64,000 nucleotides of DNA from the NCBI RefSeq assembly GCF_016097555.1, contig NC_054706.1, positions 78,576,557 to 78,640,556 on the forward strand, written 5' to 3'. Under the pieces are notes generated by a model, which ran no database searches, was not told where the DNA came from, and worked only from the letters and a program-made list of their open reading frames with translations. Within the stretch, counting starts at the first letter, position 1. Every line of letters starts with the position of its first letter. Source of the DNA: Gigantopelta aegis. Taxonomy: Eukaryota; Mollusca; Gastropoda; Neomphalida; Peltospiridae. The translations under genes and the position numbers were made by a program. Of this stretch, positions 11,406-22,775 are shown piece by piece.

Positions 11406-12065
11406 CTGTGGACAGTAGCACCAAGGTCAATATGGGTTAACAATCGCCTGCTATTTCTTGACGGTCTTCCCTACCTCGATACAGCGTCCATACCGATCAC
11501 TGCAAGCTGTGGACAGTAGCACCAAGGTCAATATGGGTTAACAATCGCCTGCTATTTCTTGACGGTCTTCCCTACCTCGATACAGCGTCCATACCCATCA
11601 CTGCAAGCTGTGGACAGTAGCGTCAAGGTCAATATGGGCTAACAATCGCCTGCTATTTCTTGACGGTCTTCCCCACCTCGATACAGCGTCCATACCCATC
11701 ACTGCAAGCTGTGGACAGTAGCGTCAAGGTCAATATGGGTTAACAATCGGCTGCTATTTCTTGACAGTCTTCCCTACCTCGATACAGCGTCCATACCCAT
11801 CACTGCAAACTGTGGACAGTAGCGTCAAGGTCAATATGGGTTAACAATCGCCTGCTATTTCTTGACGGTCTTCCCCACCTCGATATAGCGTCCATACCCA
11901 TCACTGCAAGCTGTGGACAGTAGCGTCAAGGTCAATATGGGTTAACAATCGCCTGCTATTTCTTGACGTTCTTCCCCACCGCGATACAGCGTCCATACCC
12001 ATCACTGCAAGCTGTCGACAGTAGCATCAAGGTCAATATGGGTTAACAATCGCCTGCTATTTCTT
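11353..12065. repeat. 101-bp tandem array of splice acceptor plus half exon, 7 units
   Basis: Units begin 'ctgctatttcttgacggtc' at 11,448, 11,549, 11,650, 11,751, 11,852, 11,953 and 12,054 (last partial), exactly 101 bp apart. The first unit is the 5' half of the cysteine-rich exon itself. Each unit holds a full acceptor and about 52 bp of exon but no donor. Copy C has only three units. Confidence 0.95.
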
Positions 12066-12251
12066 GTACATTTACGCAATGAAGTCGGATCATGCAGTTT
12101 AACTGAGCTAGAAGGTCTGATATAATTCAACGCTATTTAATGTTCAGGTTAACCTTTCCCTACGTGTATCTACTTAACGTTCATGCATGGGATAGATTGT
12201 CCTCTTCTCGGTATAATATCCGCCCTGTCCCACCCACCCTTTATTATTTTT

Positions 12252-12337
12252 AGTTAGGGTTAGAGGTTAAGGTTAGGGTTTGGGGTTAGGGTTAAGGTTA
12301 GGGTTAGGGTTAGGGGTTAGGATTAGGGTTAGGGTTG
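12252..12337. repeat. Interstitial telomeric tract (TTAGGG-type, degenerate)
   Basis: About 13 units of ttaggg with variants (ttaggggt, ttaaggt, tttggggt), followed by a G run at 12,338-12,358. TTAGGG is the molluscan telomere repeat (known). It lies in a segment (12,130-12,365) that copy C lacks. Confidence 0.85.
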
Positions 12338-12377
12338 GCGGGGGCGGGGGGGGGGGGGAACTGGGCGGATATTTTTC

Positions 12378-12495
12378 CTAAAGTGCTCCTACTGGCAGTA
12401 GGTAGTGGTAATTTCCTTATTAGCTCAATTGGTAGAGCGTTGGACTCTCGCGTACTGAGAGTCTGTGGGTCGAATCCCCTCAGTGGAGGTTGATA
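12378..12495 (+). mobile_element. tRNA-derived repeat (SINE head), copy B
   Basis: The repeat holds an A box (ttagctcaattggtagagc) and a B box (gggtcgaatcccc), followed by cagtggaggttgat. The 5' part cctaaagtgctcctac also precedes the copies at 27,998 and 59,632. The acceptor stem does not pair well, so this is not a working tRNA. Confidence 0.75.
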
Positions 12496-12576
12496 TATTT
12501 ATCTGTATCCAGGATAGGTGTTAATGATTAGTTGTTAAGTTGAAGTCGTTACTGGGATGTGAATCTAGTACCTACC

Positions 12577-13834
12577 ATCCGGAAAGGTCCATAATCATGG
12601 CATATTATTAATACACAGTATAATGTGACGTAGCATACCGCCTTCTGTTAGTATGTCACATATGTCCGTCAGCCAAGAATGATTTGTTCGAAAACGGATG
12701 AGACTTAAGCGCGTTTAGTTTGGACATTTTTTGGTCCTTATACACATTTGTACATCTACTCTAATGGTACCTCGATTAATGAGGAAGTGGTATATAAGCA
12801 CGTTAACATAGTTAACCTACCTACTGTGAAAAGCAGGACACAATTGTTAGTCCCGTCTTTCGAATGTGGGATATTACATTAGACTGTAATAAAAATATGT
12901 GTTCAGATCAGACAACGCAATTTTAAAACAACAAGGCAGAATAAATAAAATTATTTTATTGATTAATATCACATAAAAAAAAAAAAATTTTAGGGATCTG
13001 AATTTATTGTCTTAGACAGATCGTAATGAGCAGTGCAGGTATGAACAGCATACAAAAAATAATAATACGATTTATCTTCATCTTGCTACCTACACCCATA
13101 ACTGCCGGTGTTTGTTCATTGTTTAAGCATTCAATTCAATTTTCAATTTCTTTTATTGACTTTGAGCTGAAAGCTCATCAGTACAGAATAATGATATATA
13201 CATACAGGTAAAACAGTGGTGATGTACATAAATTGATATAATTATATTATACGAGCTGTGGAGAGTGCATAAAAAAACCCTATTAAAATTGTACAGATAT
13301 TTCTCAAATTTGCAGCAAGATATAAAAATATTTTACCCTAAATTGCGCATTTGCTTAATATGATGTACAGTAAAGCAGCTGAATAAACTTTAAAGACAGA
13401 AGGCTTTTTCCCAATAATATGGGGCTTAATAAGTGAATTCTTAAATTGTTATATTTTAAGGGACTAACCAATATAAAAATATTCATCTTCAATTTCACAG
13501 CCGCATTTAAACATTTTCTTTCTGATTTATCAATCATTGTGATATCTCCCAGTTTTCATGGATAGACTATGGGCCTGATATGCGGTATTTAGGATATTTT
13601 TTCTAAAATGTACAGGAAGGTCTTTACTAAGGTAGTGATTGCAAACCATATTGTACCATGCATGAATAATCTATAATAAAAACAGTTTGGAGAGTCTTGG
13701 ATTTGACCTCTATTACCTGTGTGTTGCTCTAGCAGTATTTGCTTATGACAGTAATTGTTTAGAATCAATATGTTTATTTAGCCATAACTTCCAAAACCAA
13801 ACCTAGTAGTTTCCTTTTGGACCTAATTAAGCCC
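12577..13834. other. AT-rich spacer, nothing recognised
   Basis: Short open frames only, with no splice-bounded coding pattern and no recognised repeat. It lies between segmental copy B and the Polinton fossil. Confidence 0.4.
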
Positions 13835-14034
13835 NNNNNNNNNNNNNNNNNNNNNNNNNNNNNNNNNNNNNNNNNNNNNNNNNNNNNNNNNNNNNNNNNN
13901 NNNNNNNNNNNNNNNNNNNNNNNNNNNNNNNNNNNNNNNNNNNNNNNNNNNNNNNNNNNNNNNNNNNNNNNNNNNNNNNNNNNNNNNNNNNNNNNNNNNN
14001 NNNNNNNNNNNNNNNNNNNNNNNNNNNNNNNNNN
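13835..14034. other. Assembly gap (200 N)
   Basis: A run of exactly 200 N, probably a placeholder of unknown true length. Confidence 0.99.
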
Positions 14035-14389
14035 CTACTCGAACAGAAGTTAGGCATGCATGGTACCTTTGGCTATCTCCCAAGTAAGACCTCAATATAT
14101 AGTAGTTCCCCCTTAATATAGTCTACTCCGGACTTCTCAAAATAACAATCTTAAATAATTTAACTTTAATATAATAATAATAATTCAGCGAATGCTTAAT
14201 TAATACCCAACTTAATCTACACTAATTACAAAATATATTACCAAATTACAATACCTAAAATATTACCAAATCAACAAATCTATATCCCATATAATAAAAC
14301 ATTAATTATTAAAAGAATAAATCCATATCACCTATTTTCAACACAACTTAATTCCGTTTCCCTTACACCTGTAATTGGTGCGGTCATGT

Positions 14390-17300
14390 TAAATGTCTGT
14401 TACCTGGCAAACACTTTTGTGAGGGTTGTTCAACAAAAGGTCGGGAATGTAAACAATGTCACAGACCATTACCCGAGCGGTATTATAGTGAACAGGTCAA
14501 CCAGTGCGACCGCTGTATACACCGGCGACAGAGATATGAGGAGAGAAGAAGCCAGGTCGGTCGAGGACGGGTAGAAGCACTAGAGGGTTCAGTCTCTACT
14601 ACTACACTGTCTCCCAACCAGGGGAATGATGTAGACATTTTACAGTTTTTAAGTGATGAACAGACCCATATCTTTTTCTTATTACAAGATTTCTTAATGG
14701 AGAAAAAAGGTATTAAGTGGTTTCTTACACTGAAAATTAAATTCATTAAGTATGATGAAAATAATGATTTCATTTTAGCCGAACCCGTACTAAGAAGTAC
14801 TAATTTTATTACAAGTAATGTTTCAGAAATAGATGAACAGATGGCTGAGACCTTTCAAAAATTGTACTCTGCCTCACAAGAATTTTAGGCCGAAGGTAGT
14901 GGGTGGGCTATTGATCACATCATATTTATAGAGGTAAATACCGCCGAGTATTCTCCCTTGACTGGGAGTAGCTACATTCCTCTCCCAAAAGTCCTTGCAG
15001 ACAAAAAAGCCATACTCAATATCCAGAACGAGGATCAGAACTGTTTTGTTTGGTCTATCTTAGCAGCTCTTCACCCAGTATCGTATAAGCATAATGCCAA
15101 CAGGGTAAGCAAATATCAACCTTATGAAACAGAAGTAAATGTACATGGAATTGACATGCCAATTCCCTTATCACAACTATCGAAATTCGAAAAACAAAAT
15201 GACATGTCTATAAATGTCTTTGGGTATGATGATAAAGATAAAGTTTTTCCCATGTACATCAGCAGTTGTACGTTTTCATAAGAAATAGATTTGCTACTTT
15301 TGAGTCAAGGGGAAAAGAGACATTTCTGTCTGATAAAACATTTTAGTAGGCTAATGGGTGACAGAACAAGACATAGATGTGCAAATTACTACTGTAGACG
15401 ATGTCTTCATGGTTTCAGTAGAAAATATTTGTTAGAGAATCACACACCTTATTGTACTCCCCATGGACTTCAAAAAATCAATTTGCCTACAAAGGAAAAA
15501 AATGGCTTAAATTTAAAAGTGTTCAGAATCAGCTTAAGGTTCCATTCATAATATTTGCGGACTTTGAGTCACTCACTCAGAAAATTCCTGGGTGTATGAA
15601 TAATCCCAATTCCTCTCACACTACACACTATCAAAAGCACAAACCATCTGGCTTTTGTTACAAAGTTGTTAGCTCAGACTCTTCGTATTACAAACCTGCT
15701 GTTGTGTACAGGGGACCAGATGCTATTAATATTTTCATTGATCATCTGTTAGAGGAAAGTAAAAACATTGGAACAATCTTACAAATAGTAGAGCCAATGA
15801 CATTGACAGTAGAAGATGAGAGGACATTTAGAATTGCTAGTACCTGTCATATATGTCAAGGCAAGCTAGGGTCAGACAGAGTTCGCGATCACGATCATTT
15901 GAGTAGAGTTTATAGGGGTCCTGCACACAGTAAATGTAATTTACAGTATCAGTTTAGGAGGAACAAGGAGAAACATAGCAATCTTAATGAGGTTTTTTTA
16001 TTCCAGTTGTTTTTCACAACCTGAAGGGATATGATAGCCACTTAATCATGAAATATTTAGACAAATCTGTGAAACAAAAACTTAGCTGTCTCGCCAATAA
16101 CATGGAAAAATACATATCATTCTCTGTCGGTAATTTACGATTCATAGACTCCCTTCAGTTTTGAATGCATCACTTGAGACATTAGTTACCAACTTGAAAG
16201 CAGAGGGTAGTGTTAAATTCACTCAACTCAAAAAAGAATTTTCGGATGAGCAGCAAATCAACTTACTTCTAAGAAAAGGGGTATATCCTTATGACTTTAT
16301 GGATGATGAGTCTAAGTTTAAGATGACCAATCTCCCCTCTCAAACTGAATTTTATAACATTCTCACTGACAGTGATATCTCGGATGATGATTATGAGCAT
16401 GCTCATCAGGTGTGGACAACGTTTGACTTGAAAACCATGGGAGAGTACCATGATCTGTACATGAAAACAGACGTTCTCCTCTTGGCAGATGTATTTGAAC
16501 ATTTTAGGAATATGTGTTTGGATTATTATCATCTGGATAGTGCTCACTATTACACTTTACCTGGTGTAGGCTGGGACGCCATGCTCAAGATGGGGGTGTG
16601 TGGAACTTGAGCTTCTTACAGATGTGGACATGCATCTCATGATAGAACATGGTCTAAGAGGGGGGATTTCAATGATATCAAAAAAGTTTTCCAAAGCTAA
16701 CAACCATTATCTGGAAACATTTAATGAAAATGAACCCTCTACCTATCTTATGTATTTGGATGCCAATAACTTGTATGGCCACAGCATGTCTCAATTCCTC
16801 CCTGAGAGAGATTTCCAGTGGTTAAAGACTTGGACAGTCTAGACATAATGACTGTGACCGAGAATTCAAACATAGGGTATATTTTGGAAGTGGATCTAGA
16901 GTACCCTACGGAGTTACATGACAGTCATAGTGATTATCCTCTAGCTCCTGAGGCCATGCTAGTCACTGATAACATGCTTTCTCCTCACTCACAGCAGCTG
17001 AGAGATAAGCTTTGTCTTACAGGTCGGCCTGTGAAAAAATTAGTTCCAAACCTCAATGATAAAGAGAAATATGTACTGCATTACAGAAATTTACAATTCT
17101 ATCTCCAACAGGGATTAAAGTTGACAAAGATCCATAGAGCTATTCAGTTTAAACAATCTCCATGGTTGAAAGCCTATATTGATTTCAACACCGAGAAAAG
17201 AAAGCAGTCTAAAAATGAAACTGATAAAGCTTTCTTTAAGTTGATGAACAACTCATGCTTTGGTCGAAGCATGATGAATGTGAGAAAACATGTGAATGTG

Positions 17301-18023
17301 GAGCTTATCAATTCCAAGAAACGTTTAACAAAACTCTGTGCTAAACCTACATTTGAAGGGTTTAAAATCTTCAACCCTGATTTGGCTGCAGTTCATCTTA
17401 AGAAAGCCACTATCTTTCTCAATCAGCCTATCTATGCCGGCTTTTCGATTCTAGACATGTCTAAAATCGTTATGTATGATTTTCACTATGATTTTATGAA
17501 AACAATGTATGGAAATAAAGTCCAGCTTTTGTTCACAGATACAGATTCACTGTGTTATGAGATTGAAACAGAAGATGTCTATTCTGATTTTCAGAGACAT
17601 GTTGACTTGTTTGACACAAGCAACTACAATTCCTCTCATCCTCTCTACTCTGTTGCTAATGCCAAAGTTTTAGGTAAAATGAAGGATGAGCTTGGGGGAT
17701 CTTTCATGGAAGAGTTTGTTGGTCTTAGACCCAAAATGTATTCAGTCTTCTATGAGGGGAAAGAGAAAACCCCAGCTAAAGGTGTTAGCAAAACTGTGAT
17801 AAAAAAGGTCCTGAGACATAATATGTATAAGAAATGCCTGTTTGAACATTCCCAAATGAGACATAACATGAACACTATCCAGAGTGTGAATCATCAGCTT
17901 TTTAGTGTAGTCACCAACAAGATAAGTTTATCTCCATACGATGACAAGCGCTATGTCCTTGAAGATGGAATCCATACTCTAGCCCATGGACACTACCGTA
18001 CTCCTACTAGAATCATTGATTAA
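14390..18023 (+). pseudogene. Fossil 1: type-B DNA polymerase region, broken
   Basis: The N-terminal region has zinc-ribbon-like Cys pairs (CEGCSTKGREC type) and VALEGS-like linker sequence, then TGSSYIPLPK and a second Cys/His cluster (HRCANYYC). The exonuclease block FADFES follows, then the HNH-like CHICQGKLG...DHDH stretch. The polymerase part contains YLDANNLYG (motif A), NSCFGRSMMN (motif B) and FTDTDSLCYE (motif C, DTD). This order is that of Polinton pPolB. It is broken in about six places. In an intact element it would replicate the linear DNA by protein priming. Confidence 0.85.
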
Positions 18024-18362
18024 GCTATAGACCACATGTGCATAATATTGTCTATTGTAAATGAGAACCACTTCATACCTTATAATGGTTTTTATGTATG
18101 CATATATGTTAACCTTTTTGTATGTTGCCTTCTTAATAAAATAGATTTTGTTCAAAATGTTTAATCTTGTAATAAACTTAACTTGTTCAATGCCTTTTTG
18201 TTTGTTTGTTTTATTTAACTTTAATACAATAAATAAATAACAAGAGAAATGTTTGATTACTACAATGTATTTTATTTCTCTCAACATACATATATTATGA
18301 TTCTTGTCAAAGATAAAGAGAAACTCTTGACTGTATTTTACATATAAATATATACAAAACTA
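18024..18362. other. Spacer between polymerase and ATPase
   Basis: Convergent 3' flanks of the two genes. It contains AATAAA on the plus strand near 18,135 and repeated tttgtttg/aataaata tracts, but nothing coding. Confidence 0.5.
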
Positions 18363-20072
18363 TTAATCAGTGTCTGTATCATCGTCATTTTCTTCTTCTT
18401 GATCACTGACTAAGTCCTCAGCTTCAGCAAAATCTATCTGGGATAGTATATCTTTGAAATTTGGTTTCATCCACAATTCAATCTTATTAGAGATTATAAC
18501 TGGGTCCGTCTCGGGGTCCATATTCTTCACTTTAGACAGTATGATTATGAACAAGGGTGCTTCACTGAAATAAGTCACAAACTGTAGGGCTCGAACCATT
18601 CTGTCAATGAACGTCTTTTTCCAAAAATTTTGTAACTTCCTTTCAATCCATCTTTCAGACTTGCCTTGATCTTCATAAGTTTCTTTCTTTGCCTGAATGC
18701 TTTCTTTACAACTTTTCAAGGTCAACTTCCACATCTCTGTCAGACCTGCAGCTTCCCATTCTTTGTACACCACTTTGGAATCTGTAACATCGGTATTGAT
18801 GGGTTCTTCATCCAATTTGGCTCGTTTTCGTAAAAGCTGACCCTGATTTTCAGGGCACCAAGTTCTTACATGACGTTGAAGATCATGGTTGTTCTCAAAC
18901 AAAATACCGCATTCGTCACAAGAAGGCATGTTGATAACTGTATCAATATCCTCAGTGTCACTATAATTAAATTCTCTACCAACTTCAGACGTTTCTGTCA
19001 CGTCGTCTAAAGTGTTGTGTTTGATGTTCACAGGAGGACTGCTACTATTCAACTGAGGAGATTCCTGAATTGATGGTTCTTTTATAGGTTGTTGAGAAAC
19101 ACTGTTACTAGTACTTAGAACATTGGGTTTAAGTCTTTTATTATCAGAGGTAGAAGGTCGTAAGTCAATAGTCAGATACGCATACGGTTGTTGAACAGCT
19201 GCTTCATACACAGACATAAAACGATCAGTACTGTTGGGATAAATTCTTCTTGCAAACAAGTTCACTTGTTGCCTATCTACGGGTGAATTAAACAGAGTCA
19301 CAAAATGTGAATTTAGAGCAATGTCACGTGATTCCTTGCCTCTCGGAAACAAATTTTGAAGTAGTAGAAAATTAATTACATTCTTGTGATGTGAGGTTCT
19401 TGTAAACAGTTGAGAAATACGTTTGTCATCCTTGGCTTCGGTCATGTGATCATCCAGAATTAAAACATTGTTGTTGCGTGCATCAAAGAAAGTATCATCA
19501 TGTAGGTTGTAGGGGATACCTTTCACAAACTGAACTTGGGGCATGGTCTCACGAATATTATCATAAAGGGGCTGCCACTCGGTGTAACACCATACAATGT
19601 TGTTAGGTGTTGGCTTGATGAGTCTACTCTTGAGAATATGATACATAAACATAGTCTTGCCACATCCACTTGGACCCACGAAAACAGCATTGGAAGGTAT
19701 GGTAGACTGAAAAGGCACTTCTTTTTCAAGTGGACCCGATATCTCTTGACCTAGCGGTGGTGGTGGTGGTGGTGGTATTGCTGCTGCTGCTGCTGCTGCT
19801 GCCGATGGTGGTATTGCTGCTGCTGCTGCTGCCGATGGTGGTATTGCTGCTGCTGCTGCTGCTGCTGCCGATGGTGGTATTGCTGCTGCTGCTGCTGCTG
19901 CTGGTGGTGGTATAGATGATGCTGCTGCTGATGATGGTATAGATGCTGCTGCTGTTGCTGCTGCTGCCACTGGTGAAAAGGATTGTCTTATTTTGTTATG
20001 TTTAGTCTGTATATGACGAGACAGGTCATGGGGCCAGACATATTTTTTAATGCAAATATGACACTGATACAT
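18363..20072 (-). CDS. Fossil 1: packaging-type ATPase, whole-looking frame (569 residues)
   Basis: A Walker A (VGPSGCGKT) near residue 132 and a Walker B (NVLILDDHM) near residue 200 place it with the FtsK/HerA-like ATPases that Polintons and related viruses use to fill capsids. A C2H2 finger (YQCHIC...HIQTKH) opens the protein and a second (CDECGILF...HVRTWC) lies near residue 385. Between finger and ATPase is an Ala/Pro/Ser-rich stretch with several IPPSAAAAA runs, encoded by an unstable triplet tract at about 19,755-19,970. The C-terminal third is charged and ends in acidic residues. The fingers are not standard for the family and may bind DNA. Confidence 0.8.
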   Translation of the reverse strand: MYQCHICIKKYVWPHDLSRHIQTKHNKIRQSFSPVAAAATAAASIPSSAAASSIPPPAAAAAAAIPPSAAAAAAAAIPPSAAAAAAIPPSAAAAAAAAIPPPPPPPLGQEISGPLEKEVPFQSTIPSNAVFVGPSGCGKTMFMYHILKSRLIKPTPNNIVWCYTEWQPLYDNIRETMPQVQFVKGIPYNLHDDTFFDARNNNVLILDDHMTEAKDDKRISQLFTRTSHHKNVINFLLLQNLFPRGKESRDIALNSHFVTLFNSPVDRQQVNLFARRIYPNSTDRFMSVYEAAVQQPYAYLTIDLRPSTSDNKRLKPNVLSTSNSVSQQPIKEPSIQESPQLNSSSPPVNIKHNTLDDVTETSEVGREFNYSDTEDIDTVINMPSCDECGILFENNHDLQRHVRTWCPENQGQLLRKRAKLDEEPINTDVTDSKVVYKEWEAAGLTEMWKLTLKSCKESIQAKKETYEDQGKSERWIERKLQNFWKKTFIDRMVRALQFVTYFSEAPLFIIILSKVKNMDPETDPVIISNKIELWMKPNFKDILSQIDFAEAEDLVSDQEEENDDDTDTD

Positions 20073-20351
20073 CTTTTAAATAGGTGTTGACACCACGACA
20101 TCAGAAATCATAATGAATACTAATTGGTTGTTTCTCCCTTTATAGTCACATCTAACTTAGAACATTGGCGATCGATTAAGAAGTGTTGCTATTTATACTT
20201 GCTGAAGATCTGTTTCTGGTATCCAACTATTGAACTTTTTAGGGTAGCCCATCCATTTGACAAACACTTCTTTTTGTCCTCTTCTCTTTCTCCTCTTGAG
20301 CACCTTCTCCACTTTCCAAATGTTATCATTTGTTTTGATGACTTGTTGTAA
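20073..20351. other. Spacer upstream of the ATPase gene
   Basis: AT-rich, nothing coding. It probably holds the ATPase promoter and the 3' flank of the integrase gene. Confidence 0.4.
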
Positions 20352-21305
20352 CTATTTTTCATAGAAGCTACCTTCAATGGGATCATCCGCATAATCTTTC
20401 AGTTGGTAGATAGAAATTCCATCTCTATAGTATCTCCTCTTTATTATAAATATTTCTTCAGTCCATTTTTCTTGATAATCTCTTTGAAAGGTGTATTTCA
20501 AATGAGAAATTCTCACTTGATCCCCAACCTTAAATTTAAAAGGTTTCCTTTTAGTTTTAGGCTTTGTTTTCAAAGGATCGATGTACTGCTCTTTCCACAC
20601 CATAGCTTCATTTTGCTCGTCGATGTCTGAAGGTGATCGCTGATTTAATGACCTGTGTGGTCTATGATTGTAACCATCCACTAGATCTTGTAGAATATCC
20701 AGGTAGTGATAAGTCTGTTTATATGTAAAATATCTGTACATAGCAACCTTCAGAGTTCGGATCACTCTCTCAGCATATGATGCTTTGGTCTCATTCTGAG
20801 TGACATAGAATGTTATATCTTTATCTTTCAAATATGATTTCACTTTTTTATTATTGAATTCACGGCCTTTATCCGATCTTATAATCCCTGGTAAAGGTGC
20901 AGTGACATTTATTTTCTTCAGTGCTTTAATGACAGATTCTGGTTGTTTGTTTTTCATGGGTTCATCCCATAGATATCTTGTAAAAACATTGATAGATATC
21001 AACAGGAATTCCACACCGTCATTATCCAATTCAATATTAGAAACGTCTGCTAAATCAACATCCCATCGTGCATTCAGTCCACTCGCCACGAGCCTGTTTC
21101 TTTTGAATTTGTAGCGCAACGATCGCTGAAGCGAGTAGGCGTCTTGTGAAGCAAGCCACCGTTTGATATGGTGTAAGCTAATATCAAATTTCCCTTCCTT
21201 TTTTACAATACGATACAGTTTATTTTTACTCCCGAAAAGGAAGCTGGGTGTTTTGGATTAAAATAAATATTCAACAAATATTCTGTCCACCCTTCTCTCG
21301 GCATG
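20352..21305 (-). pseudogene. Fossil 1: rve-type integrase
   Basis: The catalytic core has WDVDLADV (first Asp), IIRSDKGREFNN (second Asp) and SYAERVIRTLK (Glu), the D,D-35-E set of retroviral and Polinton integrases. It is followed by HRPHRSLNQRSPSD and a chromo-like C-terminal fold (KFKVGDQVRISHLK...QLKDYADDPIEGSFYE). The N-terminal NPKHPASF region and the IKRWLASQDAYSLQ helix lie upstream in the same strand. The catalytic part is in one frame; about one break affects the region. Its role would be inserting the element into host DNA. Confidence 0.85.
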
Positions 21306-21925
21306 ATTATAGATTAATAAGATAAAAATTAATTGTTGGTAATATTTATATCGAATGTAAACAGTTGCTTACAATACAATGTTTTCATAATATAAAAAAT
21401 ACCTCTCATTCGTGTCATTTTCTATTTGCGACACGCTTAAATGAATGTATAGAAAAGCGGGTTGCAGCACGTCTGAATGTGACCTTATTATCTGTGAAGC
21501 CATTGTCAATGTCAATACAATAAGCAGGGTATGAGCACTCGTGACTCGGTTCGGCCCGTAGCGTTAGTTTACTACAGCGTGACCTAGCTATGCAGGTGCG
21601 GTGATGCGTACTTTATTTATAGAACAACTGGACATTGCACAACACCATGCACTGGAATAACCCTCGTTCTAATTATTCAAGAAGTCATTGCCAAACAATA
21701 TTAATACAATACACAGGTGCAAGCACCTGTCATCCGATTTGAAAGGGTATCGTGTATTTACTATAGAGTGATCTGACCTAGTCAGTATGGGTGACGCGCG
21801 CACTATTTGTAGAACAATAGGATATTGCACCACACTTGCACTGCCTTGACCCTATTTCTAAAAATAGACGGCTCCTGAAAAAGGAGTCGGCTCCTGATGT
21901 AGAACCCCCCTTATGCTATCATCAG
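21306..21925. repeat. Diverged direct repeat beside fossil 1
   Basis: About 21,555-21,680 and 21,755-21,865 share a pattern: ttactayagmgtga, gtagaacaa, attgcacaacac / attgcaccacac, then a ccctatttct / ccctcgttct end. The two units are about 195 bp apart and clearly diverged. They may be subterminal repeats of the Polinton or an unrelated old duplication. No gene is seen. Confidence 0.4.
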
Positions 21926-22181
21926 CGTAAGTCAGCTACAAGTGCAACGGCTGTAAATACCTTTTAGCCGAAAAAGATGTTAAAATTTGCTTAAAACCTG
22001 GTTTTTGAGGATATGTAAGAAATAGTAAGAATATGTAAGAAGCTTTCGCTCGTTAGATACATTTAAAAATAACTCGTTGTGAGATAAATGGTATATATCG
22101 GCCACTGATGTATTATTCTCTCTCTATATATATGTATGTTCAATGTCATTTTATTGAAAACAACTCTTTATCTCTTTTCAG

Positions 22182-22364
22182 GCGCATCTGACCGTTATGA
22201 AGTGCCTTTCTTTGTCATGCTCGGGCTCGGGTTAGCGTTCTTAATTCTGGTCGTGGTGCTGATAGTCGTAATCGCACGAATTTCTCGGCGCAAGAGACAA
22301 GTTATGGCCAGTACAGTCTTTGATGTGGAAAGCCAACGTCTGATAAAACCCGAAACAGCTAAAG
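22182..22364 (+). CDS. Receptor copy C: transmembrane exon (phase 1-1, 61 codons)
   Basis: The acceptor tatctcttttcag and donor gctaaag|gtaggc bound 183 bp, entering and leaving in phase 1. It encodes ASDRYEVPFFVMLGLGLAF, a membrane span (LAFLILVVVLIVVIA), the stop-transfer cluster RISRRKR and a juxtamembrane stretch (VMASTVFDVESQRLIKPETAK). The protein is therefore a type I single-pass membrane protein with its tail in the next exon. Ectodomain exons are not in the window. Of the three copies this is the only one with an intact exon. Confidence 0.75.
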
Positions 22365-22775
22365 GTAGGCGTGTGTAAAGTTCTAATAAATGTCGGCATA
22401 ACATACAACTACAGATAGCTGTATGTGGAGTCCTGTTATGTTAGGTACATGTACAGATTTTATCAAATTTAGGTTAACTCAATGTCGACACATTTTTATT
22501 AGTCGAAACTAAATCGAATTCAAAAGCTGAAACAATTTATTCTATTTCTAAAAGCTGGGTGACTGAAAAATAAATAAACAGTGAGTGATAGTCGGGGATT
22601 TTGGAAAGTAAAGTTTTTGTTTTAATTAGAATAACAGCTAACAACATTGACATACAATTTATGATCTGCCTCTGAGTAACACTCGGTTTTAACGGATACT
22701 GAATAGAAAGTGTGTTACTTAATATATCATTTACGACTGAATTACAGTTTTGTTTTGTTTTCAACACAAATACAG

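Larger units (their letters stand above)
7317..12576. repeat. Segmental duplication, copy B
   Basis: From gtaagtcagctacaag to gttactgggatgtgaa this block matches 21,926-28,203 nearly continuously. It shares the membrane exon, tail exon, a SINE at the same place, a foldback element, the cysteine-rich exon, the 101-bp array and a tRNA-headed repeat. It differs by tail-repeat number, array length, the telomeric tract (only here) and the Tc1 composite (only in copy C). Confidence 0.9.
14390..21305. mobile_element. Polinton/Maverick-type virus-like element, fossil 1
   Basis: Three hallmark genes lie together: a protein-primed type-B DNA polymerase (plus strand) and, on the minus strand, a FtsK/HerA-type packaging ATPase and a retrovirus-like integrase. 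No major or minor capsid protein or adenain-like protease is recognised between or beside them, so the element is partial or derived. Terminal inverted repeats are not identified, and the left end runs towards an assembly gap. It is broken, with roughly seven or eight breaks, nearly all in the polymerase. The long whole ATPase frame suggests a moderately recent arrival. It sits between segmental copies B and C. Confidence 0.85.

Noticed and set aside
12252-12337. True chromosome end
   Set aside because: The tract is short and degenerate, and unique duplicated sequence continues on both sides.
12413-12495. tRNA gene
   Set aside because: A and B boxes are present but the acceptor stem does not pair. 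The same sequence with the same flanks recurs at 27,998 and 59,632, so it is a tRNA-derived repeat.
13817-14095. Open frames through the N run
   Set aside because: They consist almost entirely of unknown residues.
19730-19915. Hydrophobic plus-strand frame (leucine/valine runs)
   Set aside because: Shadow of the alanine/proline triplet tract in the minus-strand ATPase gene.
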